Below are positions 25,360 through 34,045 of a stretch of DNA of 64,000 bases, piece after piece. Within the stretch, counting starts at the first letter, position 1. The number at the start of each line of letters is the position of its first letter. A program made the translations under genes and the position numbers. The notes beneath the pieces were generated by a model. That model did not search any database. It was not told where the DNA came from and worked only from the letters and a program-made list of their open reading frames with translations. The DNA is taken from NCBI GenBank assembly GCA_028867035.1, contig JAGWHB010000001.1:124001-188000 (forward strand), written 5' to 3'. The stretch is from Nitrososphaerota archaeon. GTDB taxonomy: Archaea; Thermoproteota; Nitrososphaeria; Nitrososphaerales; Gagatemarchaeaceae.

Positions 25360-25856
25360 AACCTCGTAGCAACGGCATCGCAATACTCGATAAATTGGGC
25401 TAGCGTCCTGTCCTGCTTGGTAGCGTTGCACTTGTAACAGAGGATGGCAAAGCTGCCATTCTTTATCACTCGCCCATTGTCCAATCGGTCAAGTGTGGGG
25501 CTATCCCTCCTTATTCTGCCCTTGGTCCCCAATTGCCAATCTATTCGACACCCGCAGATGAAGCACGAGTCGGTCTTTAGGGCAACCTGGTACAACTCTT
25601 CACTAGTAAGCTCAACCGCGTATCCGCTTCTCCGATGGTTAGCCAGACATGCGTGCGCCCATTTTCGCTTGGAATTCTTGATCGCATATTCCTTGTCGTA
25701 GAGTTTCTTGTCTTCTGCGTGCGTCCTGTTGTAATTCTTTGAATATTCTATGTCGCACTTCTTGCAGACGTAGCGGAATCCAGAGGGCGGTGAATAGAAC
25801 TCTGAAAGGGGCAGTTCTCTATTACACCTGTCGCACGTTCTGGTTTCTTGCATCAC
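25341..25856 (-). CDS. HNH endonuclease, free-standing
   Basis: A 171-residue protein. The N terminus has two CxxC pairs (CDRCNRELPLSEFY and CKKCDIEYSK), seen in phage and archaeal HNH enzymes. The HNH core follows: CFICGCRIDW, then SPTLDRLDNG (the H-N position reads D-R-L-D-N-G), then ILCYKCNATKQDRT. Its DNA is less GC-rich than nrdJ. The gene is convergent with nrdJ and overlaps its last 19 bases, so the endonuclease gene has been fitted tightly behind the reductase. It may be a homing enzyme for the nrdJ locus. Confidence 0.82.
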   Translation of the reverse strand: MMQETRTCDRCNRELPLSEFYSPPSGFRYVCKKCDIEYSKNYNRTHAEDKKLYDKEYAIKNSKRKWAHACLANHRRSGYAVELTSEELYQVALKTDSCFICGCRIDWQLGTKGRIRRDSPTLDRLDNGRVIKNGSFAILCYKCNATKQDRTLAQFIEYCDAVATRFHSHLE

Positions 25857-25933
25857 CTTCTAGGATGATTCGCCCATTTAACGCCCCATAGAAGAAATCG
25901 TGTGACTGCTCAAAGGTGCGAGTAGCTGACTGA

Positions 25934-25954
25934 GGGTCGGGGACACCCCGACCC
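25934..25954. repeat. Strong hairpin GGGTCGGGG-ACA-CCCCGACCC
   Basis: A perfect 9-bp inverted repeat with a 3-base loop in the gap between the divergent HNH gene and the AtpZ-like gene. It could be an operator or an RNA hairpin; nothing ends here, so it is not a terminator for either neighbour. Confidence 0.5.
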
Positions 25955-25989
25955 CACAACTGTTTTACCGAGTGCGACAGGCCGGGGTC

Positions 25990-26223
25990 ATGTTGGCCAA
26001 GGGAAGGAAAGCGCTGTTCACGGTCGTGCTGGCAACGGCCTTCGTGATGACCCCCCTCGTGCTCGGAGGGGCGTTCCTCGGATTCTATGTTGGAGGAGCT
26101 GTCGGCTACTCGGGGAGCGTCCTGGCGATCGCATTCTCCACGGTCGGGTTCGTTGCAGGGATGCTCATAATATTCCGCGTGATAAAGGTCGTAGTCGCTT
26201 GGGCGGATTCAGCTACTGGGTGA
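25990..26223 (+). CDS. AtpZ/AtpI-like small membrane protein
   Basis: A 77-residue protein with two hydrophobic helices. The pattern VMTPLVLGGAFLGFYVGGAVGYSGSVLAIAFSTVGFVAGMLIIFRVIKVV resembles bacterial AtpZ, a Mg/Ca channel-like partner of ATP synthase, with its glycine-rich first helix and the GFVAGMLIIFR end. Position supports this: its end meets the end of the A/V-ATPase operon. An upstream GTG at 25972 is in frame. The distance to bacterial AtpZ is large, so the identification is tentative. Confidence 0.55.
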   Translation: MLAKGRKALFTVVLATAFVMTPLVLGGAFLGFYVGGAVGYSGSVLAIAFSTVGFVAGMLIIFRVIKVVVAWADSATG

Positions 26224-26350
26224 TCTTCTTCAGGGCTTCCGACTTCGACTTCTCGACCTTTGACTTCAGTTCCGCAGCCGCCTGATCGTAGGCATCGGAG
26301 ACGCGTTTCGCCGCAGATTTGAAGGGCTCGTCTACGAGTTCGTCGCTCAT
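26213..26350 (-). CDS. 45-residue helical protein coupled to ATPase subunit D
   Basis: An open frame below the usual size cutoff. Its ATG (26350) overlaps the stop of the subunit D gene as ATGA, so it is likely translated with it. The product is polar and predicted helical (EPFKSAAKRVSDAYDQAAAE, then KVEKSKSEALKKITQ), with no Cys. It ends 11 bases inside the convergent AtpZ-like gene. Base 3 codon use matches the ATPase genes. It could be a small stalk or regulatory subunit; this is inferred from coupling only. Confidence 0.7.
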   Translation of the reverse strand: MSDELVDEPFKSAAKRVSDAYDQAAAELKSKVEKSKSEALKKITQ

Positions 26351-26988
26351 TGGGCTACCTTCCTCTCAAGTACCTTCTTGACGTGCTTGAGCCTGGAGAA
26401 CTCTTCCCTCTCCCTCTCCTCGAGGGTCGCCTGGATGTACCTGATAGAGCCCTCATAGCGCGGGATGATCATGTATTCGAGGGCATTGAGGAGCCTCTGG
26501 GTCTTCTCCAATTCCTTCGCCAGCCTGAAGATAGCGTTCTCGTACTCCGCCGCGCGGAAGATGGAAGGGAGTACCTTCCTCATCTGCCTGGAAGCCCTGT
26601 CGACCGCGACGTTGCTGTCGGCGAACCCGTAGGTCATACCCACCTCTTTTTCTGCGAGCTTGACCGAAGGGATGTCGACGTCCACAATCCTGCGTATGGT
26701 GACGTCCGCTTCCACCATCGGCGGGGTGTTGGCCGCGGTACCCTCCAGCCTCAGGGGTCCGAGCTTCAGGTATGCATCGTAAAGCGCTAGGTACGCGTCG
26801 GAGAGCGGCTGGGATATCTCGTCTCTGGCGACGGTCGCCTGCTCGATCATCTCGTCGAGCCTCTTCAGCAGGACGTCCCGTTTGTCGTCGAGGACCTTCT
26901 TCACCCTGACAGCCGTCTGCAGTCTCCTCCGGGTGCCTATGAGCTCGATCTTCGTGGGGAGGACGTTGCCGCCTGATGCTACGGACAT
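26347..26988 (-). CDS. atpD: A/V-type ATP synthase subunit D (central stalk)
   Basis: A 213-residue subunit D, the long coiled-coil rotor shaft. LPTKIELIGTRRRLQTAVRVKKVLDDKRDVLLKRLDEMI at the N terminus and YENAIFRLAKELEKTQRLLNALEYMIIPRYEGSIRYIQATLEEREREEFSRLKHVKKVLE at the C terminus are the conserved helices of the family. Two bases separate it from atpB. Confidence 0.93.
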   Translation of the reverse strand: MSVASGGNVLPTKIELIGTRRRLQTAVRVKKVLDDKRDVLLKRLDEMIEQATVARDEISQPLSDAYLALYDAYLKLGPLRLEGTAANTPPMVEADVTIRRIVDVDIPSVKLAEKEVGMTYGFADSNVAVDRASRQMRKVLPSIFRAAEYENAIFRLAKELEKTQRLLNALEYMIIPRYEGSIRYIQATLEEREREEFSRLKHVKKVLERKVAQ

Positions 26989-26990
26989 CT

Positions 26991-28403
26991 CTATCCTGTC
27001 GACTTCCCTTTGATGTAGTGTTGGTTGATGAACTCTTCCTTGATGTTCGTCAGCTCGCTCTCAGGCAGGACCGAGAGCACCTCCCAGGCGATCCGATGGG
27101 TGTCTTCGAACGTCCTGTTCTCGTCGTACCCCTGTTTGAGGAACTTCTGCTCGAAGTCGTCCCCGAACTGGAGATACCTGAGGTCCGACCCGGTAAGACC
27201 GGACTTGCCGACTATCTCGGCAAGGGCCCTCAGCTCCACTGCCCTGGCGTAGGCGTTGTAGAGTTGGTTCCCGACCTGGTGGTGGTCCGGACGGGCTTTG
27301 CCCTGCTTGATCACGTAGCCCAATGCGGGGCCCATCAACCTGCTCAGGCTCGAAAGGACATACACCGGGGGATAGATCCCCTTCCTGAAGAGCTCCCTGC
27401 CGAGGAAAATCTGGCCTTCGGTGATGTAACCTGTGAGGTCTGGGATGGGGTGGGTGACGTCGTCGCTGGGCATGGAGAGTATCGGCATCTGGGTGATGCT
27501 CCCCTTCTTGCCCTTGATCCTGCCCGCCCTTTCGTAGTTGGTCGCCAGGTCGGTGTAGAGGTAGCCGGGGAACCCCTTCCGCCCGGGGACCTCCTCTCTG
27601 GCTGCTGATATCTCCCTGAGCGCTTCAGCGTAGTTGGTTATGTCCGTGATGATCACGAGGACGTGCATCCCCAGCTCGAAGGCCAGGTACTCCGCGGCCG
27701 TCAGCGCGACCCTCGGTGTGATGATCCTCTCGATGGCTGGGTCGTCCGCCAGGTTGAGGTATAGGATGCTCCTTCTGATCGCGCCCGATTCTGCGAGAGT
27801 CCTTTGGAAGAAAGACGCTTCGCTGTGGGAGACTCCGACCGCTGCGAAGACCACGGCGAATTCCTCCCCTTCGCCGACCACCGTCGCCTGCCTGGCGATC
27901 TGGGCCGCGAGCATGTTGTGGGGCATCCCCGCTCCCGAAAATATGGGCAACTTTTGGCCCCTGACGAGGGTCAGCATCCCGTCGATGACAGAGACCCCGG
28001 TCTGGATGAGGTCCGTGGGATATTCACGCCTTTCAGGGTTGATCGGAGCACCGTTCACGTCGAGGAAAGTCTTGGCCACCGGCTCAGGCAGGCCGTCCTG
28101 GGGCCTACCGAGGCCGTCGAAGACCCTGCCGAGTAGCTGGTCCGAGACAGGGAGCTCCATTGTCTTTCCGAGGAAGCGGGCCCTGGTCCCGCTGACGGAG
28201 AGCCCTGACGTCCCTTCGAATACCTGCACCACCGCCTTCCCAAAACCTGTCTCGAGCACTCTAGCGAGCCTCTTGTTGCCTGTATTGTCCTCGATTTCCA
28301 CAAGCTCGTCGAAGGCGGCCCTTTCGACCCCATCGACGACGAGGAGCGGACCCCTGATCTCTGCTACCTTGTTGTATTCGAGCCCGGAGGAAGACCTGCT
28401 CAT
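26991..28403 (-). CDS. atpB: A/V-type ATP synthase subunit B
   Basis: The 470-residue non-catalytic nucleotide-binding subunit. The start [27 protein letters not shown] and the motifs [21 protein letters not shown] (degenerate P-loop, as expected for B), [19 protein letters not shown] and [25 protein letters not shown] are typical. The frame is open upstream inside atpA, but the ATG at 28403 overlaps the atpA stop by ATGA and is clearly the start. Confidence 0.95.
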   Translation of the reverse strand: MSRSSSGLEYNKVAEIRGPLLVVDGVERAAFDELVEIEDNTGNKRLARVLETGFGKAVVQVFEGTSGLSVSGTRARFLGKTMELPVSDQLLGRVFDGLGRPQDGLPEPVAKTFLDVNGAPINPERREYPTDLIQTGVSVIDGMLTLVRGQKLPIFSGAGMPHNMLAAQIARQATVVGEGEEFAVVFAAVGVSHSEASFFQRTLAESGAIRRSILYLNLADDPAIERIITPRVALTAAEYLAFELGMHVLVIITDITNYAEALREISAAREEVPGRKGFPGYLYTDLATNYERAGRIKGKKGSITQMPILSMPSDDVTHPIPDLTGYITEGQIFLGRELFRKGIYPPVYVLSSLSRLMGPALGYVIKQGKARPDHHQVGNQLYNAYARAVELRALAEIVGKSGLTGSDLRYLQFGDDFEQKFLKQGYDENRTFEDTHRIAWEVLSVLPESELTNIKEEFINQHYIKGKSTG

Positions 28404-30187
28404 TTGGCCGGGACCTCCTGGACCCCGGAGATGGAAGCGAATTCGTCGAACATCTGCTTCGCAATGGCCTCGAGCTTGCCCAGATCTTCGCTCTTGACCG
28501 CGAACTTGGCCCGCAGCATCGGAGCTACGACCTGCATGCTCCTTATCTTCGTGAGCGGGACGCCGTTCCTGAGCGCCTTCAGGGCCTCCTGGTGGAACTG
28601 GACGAACATCTTCATCATCATGAACTGCTTCTGCGGGCTGCAGTAGGCGTCGGTGTCGTCGTAGGCGTTCTGCTGCAGGAACCCGATCTGGATCATCCTC
28701 GCAACATCGAGGATCAGCTTCTCCTCGTCCGGGAGGGCCTCCGGCCCGAGAAGCCGGACGATCTCCTTGAGGGCGTCCTCCCTTTGGAGGATGCTGTAGG
28801 CTTCGGCTCTGGTGGACAGCCACTCCTTGTCGATCCTCTCAGCCCACCACTTGCTGACTGACTCGATGTATCCCGAGTAGGAGGTCATCCAGTTGATGGA
28901 CGGATAGTGCCGGGAGTATGCAAGCCGGGCATCGAGGGCCCAGAAGTTCTTGACGAAGCGGATCGTCTGCGATGTCACGGGCTCGGTGAAGTCTCCGCCT
29001 GCCGGGGAGACGGCGCCGATCAATGTGATGGACCCGGTCCTTTCTGGGGTGCCTCGGACGTCGACCCTCCCGGCCCTTTCGTAGAACTCTGCCAGCCTAG
29101 AAGCAAGATAGGACGGGTACCCCTCCTCCGCAGGCATCTCTTCCAGCCTGCCGCTGATTTCACGAAGCGCCTCGGCCCACCTGCTGGTCGAGTCGGCCAC
29201 CAGGACGGTGTCGTAGCCCATGTCCCTGTAGTATTCGGCCATGGTCACGCCCGTGTAGATGCTCGCCTCCCTCGCTGCGACAGGCATGTTGCTGACGTTC
29301 GCCACCAGGATTGTTCGCTCCATGAGTGGCCGGCCGCTCTGGGGGTCGATAAGCTCCGGGAACTCAACCAAGACCTCGGTCATTTCGTTACCGCGTTCTC
29401 CGCATCCGATGTGGAACACTACTTTCGCGTCAGCGTACTTCGCGACTGAGTGCAATGTGACAGTTTTGCCCGTTCCGAACGCGCCGGGAATTGCCCCCGT
29501 TCCCCCCTTCGACATCGGGAAGAATGTATCCAGCACCCGCTGTCCGGTCATCAGCGGAATCTCAGGGTCCAGCCTCTCTCGGATTGGCCTGGGAGTCCGG
29601 ACGGGCCACCTGTGGTAGAGCATGAGCTCCTGCTTCTTGCCCGACTTGTCTTCGGCCGTTACCACTACCTCGTCCACCTTGTACTTTCCTCCCTTGACCA
29701 CTTCCTTCACCTTGGCGTTCGGCGCCGTCGGCGGAACGAGGATTTTGTGGTCGATGAGCGGGGTCTCCTGGACCGAGCCCAGAATCGTCCCTCCTACGAT
29801 CTCGTCCCCCTTCTTGACAGCCGGGACGAACTCCCACTCCTTGTCGAAAGAGATCGAGTTGGCAATGACACCCCTCGTGATGAAAGCGCCTGCCTTCTGT
29901 GCGATGACGTCGAGGGGCCTCTGTAGCCCGTCGTAGATCGTGCCTATCATGCCCGGCCCCAGCGTCGTTGACAGCGGCTGACCCGTCCCAAGGACCGGTT
30001 CACCTGGCCTCAGACCGCTGGTGGATTCATACACTTGGACAAATGCGATGTCGCCGGTAAGTTTAATCACTTCACCTACAAGCTTCTCCTCGCCGACCTG
30101 CGTCACTTCATACATCTTGGCAGCCGACATGCCTGAGGCCTTGACTGCCGGCCCGGAAATCCACTCAATCTTCCCTTTGACAGGCAA
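28400..30187 (-). CDS. atpA: A/V-type ATP synthase subunit A (catalytic)
   Basis: The 595-residue catalytic subunit. The P-loop [17 protein letters not shown] is near residue 235. The non-homologous region (about 110-190) typical of A subunits is present, along with [58 protein letters not shown] and the C-terminal helical domain. It heads the A-B-D unit; a CATTATAAGCC element lies about 30 bases upstream. Subunits a (I), c (K) and C are not in this window, so the machine is encoded at two or more loci. Confidence 0.96.
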   Translation of the reverse strand: MPVKGKIEWISGPAVKASGMSAAKMYEVTQVGEEKLVGEVIKLTGDIAFVQVYESTSGLRPGEPVLGTGQPLSTTLGPGMIGTIYDGLQRPLDVIAQKAGAFITRGVIANSISFDKEWEFVPAVKKGDEIVGGTILGSVQETPLIDHKILVPPTAPNAKVKEVVKGGKYKVDEVVVTAEDKSGKKQELMLYHRWPVRTPRPIRERLDPEIPLMTGQRVLDTFFPMSKGGTGAIPGAFGTGKTVTLHSVAKYADAKVVFHIGCGERGNEMTEVLVEFPELIDPQSGRPLMERTILVANVSNMPVAAREASIYTGVTMAEYYRDMGYDTVLVADSTSRWAEALREISGRLEEMPAEEGYPSYLASRLAEFYERAGRVDVRGTPERTGSITLIGAVSPAGGDFTEPVTSQTIRFVKNFWALDARLAYSRHYPSINWMTSYSGYIESVSKWWAERIDKEWLSTRAEAYSILQREDALKEIVRLLGPEALPDEEKLILDVARMIQIGFLQQNAYDDTDAYCSPQKQFMMMKMFVQFHQEALKALRNGVPLTKIRSMQVVAPMLRAKFAVKSEDLGKLEAIAKQMFDEFASISGVQEVPAK

Positions 30188-30335
30188 AAGAGAACTCGTC
30201 TGACCGGCGAAATTGTCAGGCTTATAATGTTTAGACGAAGTCCACGAAACTGGACTGATAGTTGGGCCCTTTCAGTCTCCGGTCCAAGAACGAGGAAATA
30301 TATCGACTTCGACTCCCATCTCAAGCCCTGGGACA

Positions 30336-31220
30336 ATGGGAGACGTAGAGGAGGATGGTTTCGACGCCGCCAGAGCAGACCTCTTTGAGGCTCTGGGTCA
30401 TCCCAACAGAATCAGAATTCTAGAAGCGGTAGAGGTCCGTCCCATCGGATTCGCGGAGTTGAAGAGACAGGTGGGAATCGATAGCTCCGGTCATCTGACG
30501 TTCCATCTGGGGAAGTTGAGCGGGCTGGTCTCGCTCGGATCCGACGGGAAATACGGAATCACTGACGACGGAAAGGAGGCCCTCAGGATGGTGAGGGCGG
30601 CACGCGATTGGAATGAAGGAGGGACGCATCATGGGAGGCCGATAGAAGTGCGGAGAATCTTGGTGGTTGGCGCTGTGGTCGTGATCATACTTCTCGCCGC
30701 TGTAGCGGGAATACAGCAGCTGAGGATAGCCCAGCTGACTACCGCCCCCGCCGGCACTGTTTCGCTTTCTGGAAAGAGCTTCTGGGCAGCCTCTTTGCCT
30801 CTCAGCGAGCTCCCAGCGGGCAGTAATTTCACTTTCATTTTTCACGGAGTGAAATTCACGTTCGCTCCCACTCTCGCAGGCGGGGGAGGGACGCTGGGCA
30901 ATATCACCGTGACCTTCAAGGCGGCAAATGGGACTTCGATACAGTCGTCGGTGCCAGTTACGGTATGTCTGGCCCCCGGAAACGGCGGGCTCCAGCAAGG
31001 CAATGCAATCGTGACCTATGCCTTTGGGGCCGGCGTAGCGTACACTGTGACATTTCCGGATGGGACTAGCGAGCACTCTGTGTTGCCGCAGGTCTCTGGT
31101 TGTTCATCAACTGCTTCATCCGGTGCTTTACAGACGACGCCGTGGTTCTCCGCGCACACGAACCCTCAGGTTGCCTTGGGCGAGGGCGGCGGAATGATTA
31201 CAATGTACGTGAGCGCCTGA
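30336..31220 (+). CDS. Membrane-bound winged-helix regulator with exported sensor domain
   Basis: A 294-residue one-component regulator. Residues 10-90 are an ArsR-like winged helix (LFEALGHPNRIRILEAVEVRPIGFAELKRQVG…GHLTFHLGKLSGLV). A membrane helix lies at about 106-128 (ILVVGAVVVIILLAAVAGI). The rest is an extracytoplasmic beta-rich domain with two Cys that could form a disulfide. It lies on the opposite strand between the two halves of the ATPase gene set, with its own TATA (AATATATC at about 30297). An envelope or energy-state sensor that acts on neighbouring genes is possible; the signal is unknown. Confidence 0.75.
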   Translation: MGDVEEDGFDAARADLFEALGHPNRIRILEAVEVRPIGFAELKRQVGIDSSGHLTFHLGKLSGLVSLGSDGKYGITDDGKEALRMVRAARDWNEGGTHHGRPIEVRRILVVGAVVVIILLAAVAGIQQLRIAQLTTAPAGTVSLSGKSFWAASLPLSELPAGSNFTFIFHGVKFTFAPTLAGGGGTLGNITVTFKAANGTSIQSSVPVTVCLAPGNGGLQQGNAIVTYAFGAGVAYTVTFPDGTSEHSVLPQVSGCSSTASSGALQTTPWFSAHTNPQVALGEGGGMITMYVSA

Positions 31221-31227
31221 ACCCAGA

Positions 31228-31821
31228 CTAGACTTTCATTAGTATCGCAGCGACCGCCTTTCTAAGGTCGGGCCTCATCCTTTCGAGCCTTGCCTCGAAG
31301 GTGTTGTCGAACCTTATCGAGCCGTCGGAGGTCGTGAGGACGATGCCGCCCATGGTTTCGACCGGCGCGTCGTCAAGGACAAGCTTCGCCTTGGTGTCGA
31401 GCCTCTTGATCGCAGACGCGACCGCCTTCTTGTCCTTGGGAGCACACTGAATCTTGGCTCTTGGGCCTATGACGTCAATTCCTTCCTGAATCAGCTTGGC
31501 GATGGCCTTCTCGTGGGCCGCCCCGGAAGTTGCTGATACCTCCTTCGTCGCCATGTCGAACGCTTCGTTCACTGCCTTCTCCAAGGACCTCAACTGAGCG
31601 TTCCTAGTTTCGAGCTCGGCCGACCCTATGATCTGCCTTCGAACCGACTCCGCCTGTCTCAGACTCGTCTCGAGTATCTTGTCGACGGCCTCGGCCGTCT
31701 CCTTCCGGACCGACTCGATCTTCGCGAGCACTTCCATCCGTCCGGCCTCGAGGTCTGCCAAGACCTCGGATTCGAATTCTCCTGAAACTTTCTCTAATGT
31801 GTCGGAAGCCGCTTTGCTCAT
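31228..31821 (-). CDS. atpE: A/V-type ATP synthase subunit E (peripheral stalk)
   Basis: A 197-residue subunit E. The N-terminal half is a long helix (EVLADLEAGRMEVLAKIESVRKETAEAVDKI) that pairs with subunit H; the C-terminal globular domain contains ALIKAPK-type KIQCAPKDKKAVASAIKRL and TMGGIVLTTSDGSIRFDNTFEARLERM, which is diagnostic. It is the last gene of H-F-E and is convergent with the membrane regulator, 7 bases away. Confidence 0.93.
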   Translation of the reverse strand: MSKAASDTLEKVSGEFESEVLADLEAGRMEVLAKIESVRKETAEAVDKILETSLRQAESVRRQIIGSAELETRNAQLRSLEKAVNEAFDMATKEVSATSGAAHEKAIAKLIQEGIDVIGPRAKIQCAPKDKKAVASAIKRLDTKAKLVLDDAPVETMGGIVLTTSDGSIRFDNTFEARLERMRPDLRKAVAAILMKV

Positions 31822-31825
31822 TCCA

Positions 31826-32122
31826 TCAGACTCCCAATATCGCCCTAAGCATCGCCCTGTACTCTACCTTCTCCTTCTTGCTCCCCGGACCGGGCACTTC
31901 GTAGATGAGCGGTATCGCCTTCTTCGATTTCATCACAGTCAGCTGGTCAGATATCGGCTTCGAGACCTCGTCGCTGACCATGATCAGACCGACGGTCGGG
32001 TCCTTGGACAGGGCCTCGATCTTCTCGAGGGCCGCAGACGAAGTTGGTGCATATTCGCCGCTGACGCCGGAGAGGACGAATCCGGTGACGAACGCCTTCC
32101 CGCCGACGGCCACTACCTTCAC
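31826..32122 (-). CDS. atpF: A/V-type ATP synthase subunit F
   Basis: A 98-residue subunit F of the central stalk. VVAVGGKAFVTGFVLSGVSG, VGLIMVSDEVSKPI and PLIYEVPGPGSKKEKVEYRAMLRAILG are the family marks. It overlaps the subunit H gene by 4 bases and is 4 bases from the E gene. Confidence 0.92.
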   Translation of the reverse strand: MKVVAVGGKAFVTGFVLSGVSGEYAPTSSAALEKIEALSKDPTVGLIMVSDEVSKPISDQLTVMKSKKAIPLIYEVPGPGSKKEKVEYRAMLRAILGV

Positions 32123-32448
32123 CCTGTTTCACCCAGGAGCCTTGAGGCGACCAACTTTGCCGCCTCTGACCTGTGCTTTGAGATTGAGCTTTCGAAGGCC
32201 CTCAGGTCGCTTTCGCCCTTCTTCTTGATGCGGCCTGCCTCCTCCTCGGCGTCCTCCTTGGCTTTCGCGACCCTTTGGGATGCGATTTCCTGGGCCCTCG
32301 AGATCGCTGCGGCCTTTGCCGCTTCGGCCCAGTCGGCCGCGTCCTTCGTCACCCTGTGCTTCGCATCTGAGGCTTCCGCCTTCGCCCTGGCCAGCTCCGA
32401 CTCGAATTCGACCAAGGCCTTGACAGTCTCTTCGATGGCGGAACTCAT
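32119..32448 (-). CDS. atpH: A/V-type ATP synthase subunit H (peripheral stalk helix)
   Basis: A 109-residue, highly charged coiled-coil protein (ESELARAKAEASDAKHRVTKD…AKEDAEEEAGRIKKKGESDL). Family assignment rests on position ahead of F and E, plus length and Ala/Glu/Lys heptads; sequence alone is weakly diagnostic. It leads the H-F-E unit; TTTAATTACG about 30 bases upstream is a likely TATA element. Confidence 0.8.
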   Translation of the reverse strand: MSSAIEETVKALVEFESELARAKAEASDAKHRVTKDAADWAEAAKAAAISRAQEIASQRVAKAKEDAEEEAGRIKKKGESDLRAFESSISKHRSEAAKLVASRLLGETG

Positions 32449-32653
32449 GTAAACTGATTTTCGTCTGCCTCGGATTTACGTAATTAAACGTTCGGCGGGG
32501 GAAATAGCGTCAGTCGAGAGCCCTCCAACAGTGGAGTTGCCACTCCCGTACGTGCCATCCTTGACGCGGAGAGCAGCGTGGCTAGGAGTACGAACCGAAC
32601 CCTTGGAATGTTCTGGTAAGCAGGCGTATATCTGCCCACCACCAATAGCAGGC

Positions 32654-32914
32654 ATGAGACGGAGGGCAAGTGCCAGTATTGCAGAGTATAGGCCGATATT
32701 CAGCCGGACCCACTATCAATGGTACAAGACAAACGTGGGAGCGGCCGCCGCCGTCGTCGTCATTGTAGTGGCTCTCGGCTTCTTCTTCTTTGTTCCCGTC
32801 CTTCCTGGGACTAACGGTAGTTGCATCTATTACCCTCCGCAGCAGCAGCACCAATCGGTTTCGTTCTATCTGTTCGGGGTCGGGATGACATCTTCATACG
32901 GGCAACTGTATTAG
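32654..32914 (+). CDS. Small membrane-anchored extracellular protein, orphan family
   Basis: An 86-residue protein: basic head, a membrane helix at about 28-50 (VGAAAAVVVIVVALGFFFFVPV), and an exported part TNGSC-x10-SVSF that matches the protein at 18928. It ends soon after, so its exported domain is shorter. A GTATATCT element (about 32624-32631) lies 25-30 bases before the ATG at 32654, which is therefore preferred over the open upstream frame from 32531. Function unknown. Confidence 0.65.
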   Translation: MRRRASASIAEYRPIFSRTHYQWYKTNVGAAAAVVVIVVALGFFFFVPVLPGTNGSCIYYPPQQQHQSVSFYLFGVGMTSSYGQLY

Positions 32915-33013
32915 GAATGGGGTCCATCGCCACATTGTCTCTGAGACGTCCTTTCCAATCACGCCGTCGATGGTCCGGGTCCGGCCGTCAACCGAAGAGC
33001 TCCCAGAACATGC

Positions 33014-33346
33014 CTATGAGGTGAGTTTCAGGATTGCCCGGGCCACTTCGCCGTCGGACTGCTCGAGTGCCGCCGCCGCCCTCTCCTTGGAAACGCCGGT
33101 CTGCTGCTGGACGAGGAGGATGTCCTCCTCGCTGAACGTCTTTTTCTCCACCTCGACCTCCTCGACCTCGCCCATCACCTGGAAGACCCTCTGCCCCTGG
33201 GCGTTCACCTCGGAGACAGAGGCGTTGGTGATGTGCATCTCTATGTCGGGGGTCTTGATCACTACTTCCTGTACGTTGGGTATCTCCTTCATGTTGATCC
33301 CCATGCGGTCCATCATCCTCCTTGCGTTTCTGTTGTCCATCTTCAT
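33014..33346 (-). CDS. nac: Nascent polypeptide-associated complex protein
   Basis: A 110-residue archaeal NAC (alpha-type homodimer) that binds at the ribosome exit tunnel. The NAC domain shows MDRMGINMKEIPNVQEVVIKTPDIEMHITNASVSEVNAQGQRVFQVMGE (about 13-62). The UBA domain fills the C terminus: FSEEDILLVQQQTGVSKERAAAALEQSDGEVARAILKLTS. It overlaps the stop of the upstream PUA gene (ATGA). Confidence 0.95.
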   Translation of the reverse strand: MKMDNRNARRMMDRMGINMKEIPNVQEVVIKTPDIEMHITNASVSEVNAQGQRVFQVMGEVEEVEVEKKTFSEEDILLVQQQTGVSKERAAAALEQSDGEVARAILKLTS

Positions 33347-33774
33347 TTTGCGAGACCTAATCTGACCTTTACAGCCACCCCGGTCTTAAACTGTCCCATC
33401 GAGTTCCCATTGAGGACGGCCATTCCCACCCCGATCACCCGCCATTTCCCGTCGACGACGGCGACTTCGCTCTTTGGGTAGATGTTCTTACCCGCCCGTT
33501 TCACGAATTTGCAGAACACGGACTTCCCTCCTCTGACGAACTCGGCGACGTTGTCGTTGACCTGGACGCAGTTCTCGCGGAATCTCGGGCTCTTGGAGAG
33601 GACGGTGGCTCCATAGAGGGACAGGGCCATGGCGCCGTTGGGTTTCACCGTGGCGAAGAGCTTTCCGTCATGGTGGACGAGCTTGACCCTCCCCGACCTG
33701 CGGGAGTAGAAGAGGCGGAATCCGTCCTTGGGCAGGGCCCTGCTCACGCCCCGGCCGAACAGGTAGTCGACCAT
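33343..33774 (-). CDS. PUA-domain protein, putative RNA-binding
   Basis: A 143-residue protein. The C-terminal PUA domain (about 65-140) shows the pattern CVQVNDNVAEFVRGGKSVFCKFVKRAGKNIYPKSEVAVVDGKWRVIGVGMAVLNGNSM. The N-terminal part resembles archaeal Tma20/MCT-1-type or pre-PUA modules. Such proteins bind tRNA or act in translation initiation. The ATG at 33774 is preferred; the frame runs to 33900 but has no family-like sequence there. It is coupled to NAC, which supports a ribosome-linked role. Confidence 0.8.
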   Translation of the reverse strand: MVDYLFGRGVSRALPKDGFRLFYSRRSGRVKLVHHDGKLFATVKPNGAMALSLYGATVLSKSPRFRENCVQVNDNVAEFVRGGKSVFCKFVKRAGKNIYPKSEVAVVDGKWRVIGVGMAVLNGNSMGQFKTGVAVKVRLGLAK

Positions 33775-34045
33775 GATCCCCAGCCGCCGGTTCTCGTCCT
33801 GAGAGCCCAAACGCGTTTGACGCCTTGAAGTCGCCGATAAAAGTCGTGGGCTCGACCGCCTCGTTAAATACGGAAGACAGCGGGAATGTTGACGTAGCAT
33901 CCGGGCTGCTTATCCAGCTGGGCTCCACGGCGGGTCTGGTCCTGCTCCTGGTCTCGCTGGCGATGATGGTCGCAGCAGGGTTCTAGCCCGCGCCCCGGAA
34001 TCGTTCTTGTAGTGGCTCGGCCCGGGCCGTGTCGGGTCTGTCAGT

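Noticed and set aside
33862..33986. Short hydrophobic frame (ends VSLAMMVAAGF) that might be a tail-anchored Sec protein
   Set aside because: There is a TATA-like element, but no ATG, GTG or TTG in that frame at the right place.
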